This document shows, in pieces, positions 12,432-23,939 of a DNA stretch of 64,000 nt. The translations under genes and the position numbers were made by a program. The DNA comes from Vicia villosa (lineage: Eukaryota > Streptophyta > Magnoliopsida > Fabales > Fabaceae): NCBI RefSeq assembly GCF_029867415.1, contig NW_026705238.1:248001-312000 (forward strand). Reading direction: 5' to 3'. Numbering within the stretch: the first letter of the stretch is position 1; each line of letters begins with the position of its first letter. A model generated the notes under the pieces. The model made no database searches and was not told the origin of the DNA. It saw only the letters and a program-made list of their open reading frames with translations.

Positions 12432-13560
12432 AATAGAGGTGGGAATAGGTTGGACCGAGCTAGGCTTTGCCAAGCCTAGGCCTGGCTTGCTAAAAAATTC
12501 AAAGCCTAAGTCTGGCCTGTAGTCTATCGCAGGCCTATTTTTTTAGCCTGAGTCTGGCCTTTTTGAAGACCTGATTGGACTACTAGCCTACTTAAAAGAG
12601 CATTTCATTTAAACATTTGTAAATAAGTCATTCAACTAAAGTTTATATAGACTAAGGGTGTGTTTGGATTGGCGGTGGATAGAATTGATTATGAGAGAAT
12701 TGAGTTTGGTAGAATTGATTTTAATAGAATTGAGTTTATAAGAATTGATTTATGTTTGGATACAATGATATAGAAGTGATTCTTATCAATTAATGTTGTT
12801 TGGATAGTTTTAACAAAATTGATTTTGAATTGTATAATTACCAAAATGGTAATAAATTCTAGTACAAATCAAAAAGAAAAGAAGTAATTGATGAAAATTA
12901 AAGAGGGTAAAGTAGGAAAATTTAAAAGAGTCGTAATAAATAATATATAATAAATGTAGAATTGATTCTACTAAACTCAAAAGCTAGGAATTGTAGCTTC
13001 TACTAGAATTGCTTTTGGAGGATGAGAATTGATTTTGAAAAAGTATCCAAACAAGAAAATAAAACCAATTATCAAGTTGAAGTGGACTAAAAGTGCTTTT
13101 GGGGCTTGTAGAAGCCAATCCAAACATGCACTAACAAGTTAAAAAATCAATTAGACTAAATGTTTGTCTGTGTTGAATTATTTGAGTGTACCTACTAAAA
13201 TACGTTTTGTGATACTATTTATTTGAGAGAACTTATGAAAGCAATTTATGTCATTGTTCGTAAGATTTTTTTCATCTTATTTTCACAATTTCTTTAAGAT
13301 AATTAATATTTATTTTTAAATTTTAATTTAAAATACAAAATACAATATAATATTAATAATATTATTCATGTTTATTTAACTAGGCCTTCATGATAGGCTT
13401 AAAAAGCTTTTTATATGGCATGTGGCCTAGTCTTTTTAGCTAAATAGGCTTATAAAAAAAACTAGGCTTTTTCTATTTAAAAAAAGTCTGACATGAGCCT
13501 GAGCCTGTGTAGATTAGACCGTAGACCTTTGTTAGTCGGCCTGACCTATTGCCACCCCTA
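12432..13560. mobile_element. non-autonomous TIR element with AGGCCTGG subterminal motifs
   Basis: The left end reads GAGGTGGGAATAGGT and the right end is the inverse of AGGGGTGGCAATAGGTC. Both ends carry repeated aggcctgg/gcctgagcctg motifs. The structure matches a widespread legume MITE type ending in GGTGGCAATAGG. It is interrupted by the Tourist-like MITE at 12656-13131. Confidence 0.65.
12656..13131. mobile_element. Tourist/PIF-Harbinger-like MITE (476 bp)
   Basis: The terminal inverted repeats are GGGTGTGTTTGGATTGG (left) and the inverse of GTGCATGTTTGGATTGG (right). They are flanked by a TAA duplication at 12653-12655 and 13132-13134, the TSD expected for PIF/Harbinger-derived MITEs. 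No coding capacity. It sits inside the element at 12432-13560. Confidence 0.8.
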
Positions 13561-15130
13561 CTAAGAACATCCATAATCACTATTCCATTAAATGAGTGCA
13601 TCATAACTAGCAATAATTTTCCTATAAGTAATATAATTAGTTTTTCCTTTTATATTATACACAATTAAATAAAAGGTCCAACAATTATCCCCCTAAAAAT
13701 ATTTACCTTTTCCTTAAGGTGAGTGTTACCCATGTGTCAATTGGGGTCTCAGAAGAACTCAAACCCTTCTTATTTGGATTTGTCACCATATAGTTATCAT
13801 TTTTTCTATATTATTCTCCAATAGCATGTTTGTTTGCACATACATGGCCAAGACTAATCTTCTCATCAAATCAGAAACTAAGGACCGGTTTATTTTGCCT
13901 TTTTTTTAAAATGATTTTTATAGTGTTATATAATTTTATTAAAAAAAATTTATAAAAAAATTTTTTAGAAAAGTTTCAAATAAAAATTTTGTTTGAATAG
14001 TTATTCTTAAAATGTGATTTTAGGTATTTCATTTATTTGTGGGGAAAAAATTAAATATCAAAATTTTAAAAAATCACTTAATTTTGAAACTATTTCAAAT
14101 AGATTTTCATAAAAATCATTTTTGAAATACAACTTTTTGAAAAAATTACGATTTTGACTAAGTTTTTATCTTTAATAATGTATATTTATATTATAGGATG
14201 TCAAATTAGTGTTTAATTTTAGAAAAAACAAATATAAAAAACAAGACCCTAAATCCATTTTTTTGAAAAACAGTTTTTGAAAATCTATTTTCAAAAATAC
14301 AAAGAAAAAAAATCATTTTTTTAAAGCTGAAACAACCATGCCCTAAATCCTTTACATGATTTATCTTTTATTTGTGTATATGTCAACCTTATAAAGCACA
14401 TGCCTTTGAAAAGAGTTTAATTGCGACTGATATGCCTCAATCGTGGAACTTGAAGCACCGAAAACATTTTGTGCATGGCTTTTATTCCCTATATCACATG
14501 TCATAGTCCTTCTGTTTCTGTAGTTTTTAATGGTTGGTTCACCACAAAAAAAGTTACAATCATTACTTTTACTCAATAAGTTATTTTTCTCATCCACCCC
14601 TTCGTGCATAATCGATAAATTCAGTCAAGTCAATCTTTCTACTTGATGTTGTTTGCCCTTATAAAATCTGAGTCCATTAAAAATATTTCCTTCAAATCAG
14701 ATGGTTTAGTACATTTTTGGTGGCTTGCATATAAATCAAATTGCTCTCTGTATTCTTCACTCCTCCAGTTTGTTTAAAGCAATAATTCAAAGGGGCTTTG
14801 GATCAACGAAAAGTTTCTACCAATTGTGCCACATGACATATCATGTCTAACGACAACAGTTCAACCCCACATTCTTATAGTTCAACTTGGGCCTCCATCT
14901 TGCTCAAAAAGTATCCAAAGCCAAATTTGATCACATTGCTTGTTCGATGGTATACTTAATTTCTATTGCAGGACTCATTTGTTTAATGAACACTTATATA
15001 TTCTATTTATTTTAATCATGAATAGATACTTCTATTTATAAAGATTAAATGCATAGAGTAAATTATATTCTAACAGAAAATGTCAATTAAGTGAAGAGAA
15101 TCCTAAGCATGCATATATAGAGGTTTTATA
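13561..15130. other. intergenic sequence without a recognised gene
   Basis: AT-rich. One 82-codon frame (minus, 14361-14609) has no recognisable family, and the plus strand at about 14870-14960 looks faintly coding (KYPKPNLITLLVRWY) but breaks at once. Probably decayed transposon sequence. The end of this stretch (about 15090-15130) resembles 6487-6530 beside DRB copy 1. Confidence 0.3.
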
Positions 15131-15291
15131 GTGGAGTTTAACTTTTGTCTCTCTTGAAACTGAATTCAAACACAAACAACATTTAAATAAGTCTTATAGA
15201 GTTTAACTTGAACCCAAATAACAACATAGATTCAATATCATGTCTACTACTACTTGAAACCAAAATCATACATGAAAATTTTTAACCAGAA

Positions 15292-17222
15292 TCAAACGTC
15301 TTTGTCATTTGGACATTCCAGGCTCGCTGCAATCCATTTATCTTCACCAATAGGCACAATTGTAATCCCCTCGGGAAATATGATATTTGGAAAACTAGTG
15401 TACACCTTGAACCTGTTACCAAGTAATGAAGATGACGGGCACATGTTGCTTATCTTTATTTTTTTGTTAGGAGGCAGTGGAAAAGATCCATTACGTTTGC
15501 CATTGTTAACTTTGATATCAGTGTTTAATATCTCCCAATCCAAAAGATCATCTGTGAGAATAAACATAAAGTCATTAACATGTTCAATGGTTAGTATTTT
15601 ACATCTTAAGAAAAGCGAAATAGTTTCACAATGATTCCGAAAAAAAGTTATTGATAAGTAATATATGTTTTTGGTTGAAGATCAATAAACAAACCGTCCG
15701 AGTCGAGGTCCAAGTTGAGGATCTGTTTGGATTTAGCAATGTCTGATTTAGGAGTTGATTCTAGTGCCATGTTTGCTTTGGTTGAGTGAGAAAAAGAAGC
15801 ATACATATGAAGTCCACCTATGCAGGACAATAATATTATCAAAGCATGATCATATTCATAAATAATAATCTGCGTTAAAACATATTCGGCTATATTTTGC
15901 ATCTACATAGCACAGAACATCATATTTAAAGCGTTTAGTGTTGGATACCGACTTGATATTAAAACTTGTTTGTGATAGGTATGAATGAAAGCGAAGTTAA
16001 GTGAACGAACTTACACTCTTTTAAGGCGATGTAAGCAATCTTGGCAGCATCATGTTCTGCTTGCTTTTTGGATCTAGATGCCTTTCCATGAAATTCAACA
16101 CCCTCTACTTCCACAGTTGAGAAAAAAGTTGGCATATTCCAGGAACGAGACTCAGTCGTTTTATATATTGGTTTTGAAAAACCTTCTGTCTGTGTTAATT
16201 CAAGCAGTAAACTCTTGGCTGGACAAGAATCATCCTGAATAAATAGAATACAAAATCAAAATTCAGTTTGAAGTTTGAACTATATTAATGCAGATAGACC
16301 ATGAATATACATGTAAACTTGAATAAGTTTGATCTTCAAACACAGTTGATATACTATTAGGCCTTGTTTGGATAAAAAAAACTTGATGAAGTGCTTAACA
16401 CATAAGCACTTATGAATAAGCTATTTCTATAATAATAACTAAATAAAGTCAAACTGTTTTCTTATAGTTTTTAAGCAATGTATATAAGCTATCCTAGACT
16501 TAAATATCCATACAGAAAACCTCAATTTGAAATCACATTAGAAAACAAGGACACTTGCCTTCTGAAACAAGTCAGCGGAAATTGGCAATTCCTTCAAAGC
16601 AACTTTGGCAGCAGCATGTTCTGCTTCTTTTCTTGTGTTGAAAAATGTTGGGCTGTCGAATGATGTCCCACCAATAACAACAGTAGCCTTATAGCGAATG
16701 ATATGAGGTAGCCCCTCAGTTTTAATTGTAAAAACAGGTTGATCAAGATTGTTCTTTCGAGCATAGTTTTGCAACTGAGGTTTGCTCGTCAAACAAGCCG
16801 GCTCTGAAAGAATGAGTTCATTATTTTTGTTAGATAATGTTTAAATAGAAAAGAATAGTAACAAGATTTTAAAATATTTGCAAACACATTAGTGAGTAAG
16901 GTGGAAGAAATTGTTTACCAGTCATTATAACTGGAGTCTCTTGAGGTTTGGCAGCTCCAACTTCCTCTTTTGAATCGTGTTCATCTCTTGGTGTTGAAGA
17001 GCCTGATGAAGGAGTAGATAAGTTGATAAAAGCAGTCATAGCAGCTTGATTTTGTGCTTCTTTGGAGGTATGGAAAGTATGAGAAGAAGTAAAAGTGAGA
17101 TCGTTGACAAGAACAGAAGCCTTAAAGCTTGGCATGTGTTGAAGACCTTCATTCATGGCAGAGTATTTTGGCAAACTCCACCTTCTCTGTTGGCATAGCT
17201 CTTGCAGCTGTGTCTTGTACAT
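15292..17222 (-). CDS. double-stranded RNA-binding protein, DRB family (copy 2)
   Basis: Exons 17222-16919, 16803-16559, 16234-16015, 15817-15695 and 15551-15292 join in frame to 383 aa. It carries the same architecture as copy 1: dsRBM1 (MYKTQLQELCQQRRW, PSFKASVLVN), dsRBM2 (KPQLQNYARKN, RYKATVVIGG, EAEHAAAKVALKEL), a partial third motif (KKQAEHDAAKIAYIALKE) and the ECPNDKDV tail. Differences: exon 1 runs on through the position where copy 1 has an intron (PSS-GSST) and instead ends after VIMT, adding about seven residues. The last exon keeps 19 residues (DDLLDWEILNT...) missing from copy 1. Intron 2 again uses a GC donor (AAG|GCAAGT). No stop or frameshift, so both copies look functional. 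The predicted role is as for copy 1: dsRNA binding, probably with a Dicer-like enzyme. Confidence 0.85.
16355..16520. mobile_element. probable MITE insertion in intron 2 of DRB copy 2
   Basis: About 200 bp in this intron are absent from copy 1. They start 'ggccttgtttggata' and contain 'cataagcacttatgaataagc', a phrase typical of legume MITEs. The right terminus is not clean. Confidence 0.4.
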
Positions 17223-17235
17223 TTTCACTCTCACT

Positions 17236-18390
<1,155 letters not shown>

Positions 18391-18893
18391 ATATTCTCTA
18401 ACAATAAATAAATGTCCAGATGAAATTTACCATTTGAGTTAGTCAATGTTTCTTATAAATGAACCCAAAAATGAACATTTTTGTTTCTCAGATAAAAAGA
18501 GAGAGGGAGAATTTAGTTTTAACATATCTACTAGAGATTATTTAACCAAAAAATAATCAACTTGAGTTTTAGACTTAAACTCAAATAACATCTATGACAA
18601 TTAGAAGGTTCAACTATAAGAGCTAACTTGTTATTATATTTTTCTTTTTCCAAGAAAAACATACTGTAAAATGCAAACCGACAATTGGTACATGTTTTCC
18701 AACAAAACATACAAGAAAAACTCAAACAAAAATAGATAATTTAACATATTCACATGCTGTATAATGTAAACCTACAACTGAAAGAGAAAAGAGCATCATG
18801 TTTGAGACATAATTTGAAACATAAAGCATTCAGTTTTCCAACTGGAGCACGTCCTTTCACATAGATAGATGACTCTGTTGTCTCATCATCAAC

Positions 18894-21800
18894 TCACTTG
18901 GTACTAGTTAGTTGGTTGCGAATGAGCTTGACAGCATCAACCAGGTTGGTGAGGGCGGGCTTAACCTCAGTGTATTTTCGGGTTTTAAGGCCACAATCAG
19001 GATTGACCCAGAGGATGTTGCTTTCAAGGACTGCAAGCATCTTATTGATTCTGTCCGCAATTTCTTCTGTGGGTGGAATTCTTGGTGAGTGAATATCATA
19101 AACACCAGGACCAATGCCAGCACCATATTTAACTCCCTCACGGAAGACAGATAGTAACTTCTCATCTGATCGGGAATTCTCGATGGTGATCACATCTGCA
19201 TCCATATCTATGATCGAGTGAATGATGTCGTTGAAGTTTGAATAACACATATGAGTGTGAATCTGCCAAACCACACGTTATATTAAAATTAATACAAGCT
19301 CGGTAAATAAACTGCATAATAATCATTAATGAAGATTAGAGCCAATGAAGTGAAGCTGAACCTGGGTAGTGTCTTGAACACCACAGTTTGTAATCCTAAA
19401 TGAGTGAACTGCCCAGTTTAGATAGAAAGCTTCCTCAGATTTCCTTAGAGGCAACCCTTCTCTTAAAGCAGCCTCATCGATTTGGATGACGGTAATGCCA
19501 GCTTTCTCAAGATCCTCAACCTCATCCTTTATAGCCAAAGCAATCTGGTAGCAAGTCTCAAATCTAATAACAAAAAGACAATGTTAAATGAAACTGACAT
19601 ACTGCAAAATGATCATCATTTATAACTTATAAGGTGTTTTTGCATACCTAGGTTGGTCATCTCTAACAAAGGACCAGTTCAGAATAGTAACAGGGCCAGT
19701 AAGCATTCCCTTCATAGGTCGTTTGGTCAAACTCTGAGCTGTCGAAGACCAGAAAACAGTCATTGGCTTGGGACGGCTCACATCACCATAGATAATTGGT
19801 GGTTTGACACAGCGGGATCCATAGGATTGAACCCATCCATTGGCAGTGAAAGCAAAGCCAGATAATTGTTCTCCAAAGTACTCAACCATGTCATTCCTCT
19901 GAATTGGCAAAAAAGAAACCAACTTATAAATATATGAGTTTTGAACGGTATTTTCACACAAAAAGCCTCCTTTAAACCACTAAATAAATAAAAAATATCA
20001 GCTTCATACCTCAGGCTCTCCATGCACCAAGACATCAATGTCGAGCTCTTCCTGGATCTTAACAACATTGTTAATTTCTTCTTTAATGAAATTGATATAA
20101 TCCTCCTCGGAGATCCTATTCATATAGTGACATATGGCAGGTTAAGCGTTAAAATGTGATAATCATGGAATGTGGTAGATAACTGAAGAATAGGAAGAAT
20201 TATGCTTACTTTTTGGCCTTGAACTCACGGCGAACCCTTCTAAGATCTGCAGTCTGAGGGAAAGATCCAATTGTAGTGGTTGGAAGAATAGGAAGATTCA
20301 ATTTCTTTTGTTGTGCACCCAATCTGGAACTGACATTAGTAGCCCTACGGTGATCAGAGCCCTTCAAAGTTGCAGCCTAAGAAAAGAAACCAACAATTTA
20401 AGAATAATCCTACTAGCTTATAACTAATCAGATACGAAAATAACATAATTGAAATCCAGAAGAGTACTAACAGCCTTTTGGACAGCCTCATTTGTCACCC
20501 TTGGGGAGGACTTCCTTGAAGCCAAAGCAAAAGCATTAGAAGAAAAGTAAGCCTGCAAAATAACACGCATTAAGAAGCTGAAAATATACAGTATGAACCA
20601 AAACATTCTTCGAGAGTATGATTTACCTCATCCTTTTGTCCAGACAATGCCTTGGCCAGGGCATTTACTTCAACTATTTTCTGTGCTGCAAATGCAAGCC
20701 AAGACTTAATCTCTTGGTCCAGCTTCGTCTCATTCACCAAATCAACTGCAGTGTGAAGAAGAGAACAGGATGTGGAAACCACAACTTTCTCTGCAGAAGA
20801 AAATTAAAATTCACATTTAGGTTGTTGCGCATTGAATATATATGTTAGCAGAAAGAAAAAGAAAAAAAACACTAAATAGTAAATACCCTTTCCAACAATG
20901 TCCACAAGGGTCTGCAAGGTGTTCAGCGAAGATTCAAGATTATTGGCCCAAATATTTCTTCCATCAACAACACCAGCAAAAAGAAGTTTTCCAGATGGAA
21001 ATCCTTGCTTGATCAATTCAAGGGTCTTGGTTCCACGGACAAGGTCAAACCCATATGCAGTAACAGCCTTCAAGGAGGTGAGTGTTTTGTACGCATCAGC
21101 TGGGACATCAGCAAAGTATGTCTCAACCAGAACATCCAAACCAGATAAAGTAGATTCTAGCTCTGCATAAGCATGATCAAATGCTTGTAACTGGTGAGAA
21201 TCAAGATCCTTCACAAGGGTAGGTTCATCAAATTGAATCCAAGTAGCACCAGCCGCCTTCAATTCAGTCACCACTTGCCTATGAAAAATTACAGTATGAT
21301 TAATATTTGAAACAAATTAAATACATGATTCAAAAACTACATCACTACATTAAGCCGTTACTTGTAAACAGGAAGGATCTTGTCAATTAGGGAAAGAAGG
21401 GGAAATGACTTTTCAACACCCTTAGCAGGTTTTGATAGCAACAAGTAGGATACTGGCCCAACAAGTACAGGTACGGTATTCACTCCTAGCTGCATAGAAC
21501 AAAAATACATTGTATAAACAACAGTAAGAATATATAAATAATTCAAAACAAAAGTCTCTTGTAACAGACATTCTTCCCATGTTTCAATCTTCTGTAGTAT
21601 ATCATAGGCAGGGTAGTGAAGATTCTTCCATTCCAAGACCAAAGTATTCAGTAATTATTTTTATAAAAAAAAAAATTAAATTAAAGATACTTATGTTAAA
21701 GTAAGTTTTACACTTACAGCTTTGGCCTCCTTGTATTCATCCACCGCTTTGTGTGATGCATAGGAGAACTTAACATCTGGACCCAATTCAGGAACAATGA

Positions 21801-22398
21801 AATGGCTGCACAATAATAGATTATGATTTTGTTATGATTATGATAAATATCAAACCAAATTGCCAACTCAACTTGTATCTACATATTTAAATGAAATACA
21901 GTAAAGTTATGCATCAAAATCTACTATAATATTTTGTATAGTTATGCGTCAAAATCTCCATTCATACACTAACCTAGCTTGTATTGAACCTAAAATCTCC
22001 ATGTATAACTTGAAAAGTAAGAAAAACATTTTGAGGGGGGTTACTTACTAGTTGGTGTCAAACCACTTGGTCATTTCCATAGCAGGCACAGAAGCATTTC
22101 CTCTAGCCATGGAGAAGTAAACATCAAACCCAATCTCTCCGCCTTTCCAATTGTATCTGTCGGGAACTGCACCAAGCATAGCTGTAGTGTCCAATACTTG
22201 ATCATAGTATGAGAAAGTGTTGCTTGGAATGTGCTTAATTCCGGCATCGGCCATCTGCTTCCAGATGGCTGCCCTAAGGCCCGCAGCAACCTGCTTCAGT
22301 TCTTCGGCGCTACTCTTTCCATCCCAAAATGATTCAAGGGCAAACTTAAGTTCCCTCTTTGGTCCCATGCGGGGATAACCAACGATATGGGATGTCAT
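18894..22398 (-). CDS. METE: cobalamin-independent methionine synthase
   Basis: 5-methyltetrahydropteroyltriglutamate-homocysteine methyltransferase, which makes methionine from homocysteine in the cytosol. Eleven coding exons (22398-22049, 21805-21718, 21489-21362, 21278-20887, 20790-20627, 20552-20472, 20376-20210, 20115-20010, 19898-19648, 19563-19362, 19262-18894) total 2298 nt, exactly 765 aa, the usual plant length. The N-terminus reads [20 protein letters not shown]. The C-terminal catalytic barrel carries [27 protein letters not shown], and the four zinc ligands at His647, Cys649 (HMCYSN), Glu671 (TIENSRS) and Cys733 (NPDCGLKTR). All introns are GT-AG. There is no plastid transit peptide, so it is probably the cytosolic isoform. 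No sign of damage. Confidence 0.97.
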
Positions 22399-22402
22399 TG
22401 CT

Positions 22403-22628
22403 CTGTTATTTCAGATAAACAATTTTAATATACCATTTGATCAATCCAAACATAGCCTTAAATTCAATCATAAAGAACAACTACCAGTAGAATTCTCAAT
22501 AAACCTAAACCCTAAACTACTCAAGTGAAATGAAGATACAGACCAAAAGGTACTCATGCAGCATGTTAAGAAACATAGCAATACAAAAATGATATTGTGA
22601 GTGAAGTTATGAGAGAAAGGGAACAAAC
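22403..22628 (-). other. 5'UTR intron of METE
   Basis: On the minus strand a donor TTAG|GTTTGTT at 22629/22628 and an acceptor ATAACAG at 22404-22403 lie four bases upstream of the ATG. The small GA-rich leader exon upstream (about 22629-22725) carries no ATG in frame. Leader introns are common in highly expressed plant housekeeping genes. Confidence 0.65.
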
Positions 22629-22750
22629 CTAATAGAAGTAGCGCGGAGAGAGAAGCGATGAAAGGAGCGTGGCGAGTGGTGGCGAAAGAAAGAGAGAGAA
22701 GAGAGTGAGGATGTAAACGGCGTCGTCAGACACTGAGAGAATACTCTGTT

Positions 22751-22761
22751 CATTTATTATA
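22751..22761 (-). promoter_or_regulatory. METE: possible METE TATA box
   Basis: The minus strand reads TATAATAAATG about 30 bp before the pyrimidine/purine-rich leader. Position fits a core promoter; sequence match is loose. Confidence 0.4.
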
Positions 22762-22861
22762 CGCAAGTAACGCAACACGTCCTCGCTCTCTATCTTGTTT
22801 TGCATTCTCAAACTCAACTTCTACTCTTTTTATTAGTATTATTAATCTAATTTTAATCATT

Positions 22862-23930
22862 AATTCAAATATAAATATGTTGGTTTTGGGGGTTACATAA
22901 TGTGGGGTTTGTTTTTTTTGAATTTCTTGAGAAAAAAAATTTAGAAAAATTGAAAATGCCCTTCACTTTTTGAAAATACATTTTCAAATTCATCCTTTGT
23001 ATTACACAACAGCTTAAAGGCTAAAGAAAATTTTATTTTAGAGATACATCTTTAATGGATGCATTTAATTTATTAAAAAATAAGGTATTCCACAACACAA
23101 CTCTAGTTGTCCTGCATTATGAGACAGGAAAAAATAAGAATTAGGAACTAAAATACCTTTTTATTTTTTATTAATGATATATTTCCCCCTCTCTCATATT
23201 AATATTTACGAAAATACTCTTTTATTTCCTATTAAAAATATGTTTTTCCTCTCTCTCATATTAATATTTAAAAAATACTCTTTTATTCTTTATTAAAAAT
23301 ATATTCTCTCTCTCGTATTGATCTTTAAGAAAATACTCTGTTTTTTTATTAAAGTGTATTCTCTCTCATATTAATATTTACAAAAAAAAAAAAAAACACT
23401 TATATTTTCTATTGAAAATATATTCTTCATATGAAAATATCTTTTATTTTCTCTTAAAAAAAATATATTCTCTCCCCCCTCTCCTAATAATATTTACGAA
23501 AATACACTTTTATTTTATATTAAAAATATTTGTTCCCTCTCTCATATTAATATTTACAAAAATACCATTTTATTCTTTATTAAAAATATATTCTCTCTCA
23601 TATGTATTTACAAAAATACCCTTTTATTTTCTATTAAAATTATATTCTCTCATTAATATTTACAAAAATACCCTTTTATTTTAAATAAAAAATATATTAT
23701 CACTCTCTCTATCTCATATTAATATTTACGAAAATACCCTTTTATTTTCTAATAAAAATATATTCTCTCTATTATTAATATTTACATTTATAATGGGTAT
23801 TTTAGTAAATTTAAATTTATTTTTATTTGTCATGTCCATTGTCTATCAAACATTGTACAAGGCAAAAAGTTGTCTAGTACTTTAAATGTTTGTACTATTA
23901 TGTCCAGTACTTACCTTTTTGCAAATCAAA
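22862..23930. repeat. AT-rich intergenic region with a ~60 bp minisatellite
   Basis: From about 23145 to 23790 there are about ten degenerate tandem copies of a ~60 bp unit combining 'ttaatatttacgaaaatac', 'ccttttattttctatt' and 'aaaaatatattctctct'. No gene is present; a 90-codon frame at 23412-23684 is a translation of the repeat. Confidence 0.85.
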
Positions 23931-23939
23931 CGCACCTAG

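Noticed and set aside
18898..21170. Plus-strand and alternate-frame ORFs across the methionine synthase locus
   Set aside because: Shadows of METE exons; the minus-strand exon set gives a complete 765 aa enzyme.
22862..23930. Possible CRISPR-like regular repeats
   Set aside because: Degenerate ~60 bp tandem units without distinct spacers in a plant genome; an ordinary minisatellite.
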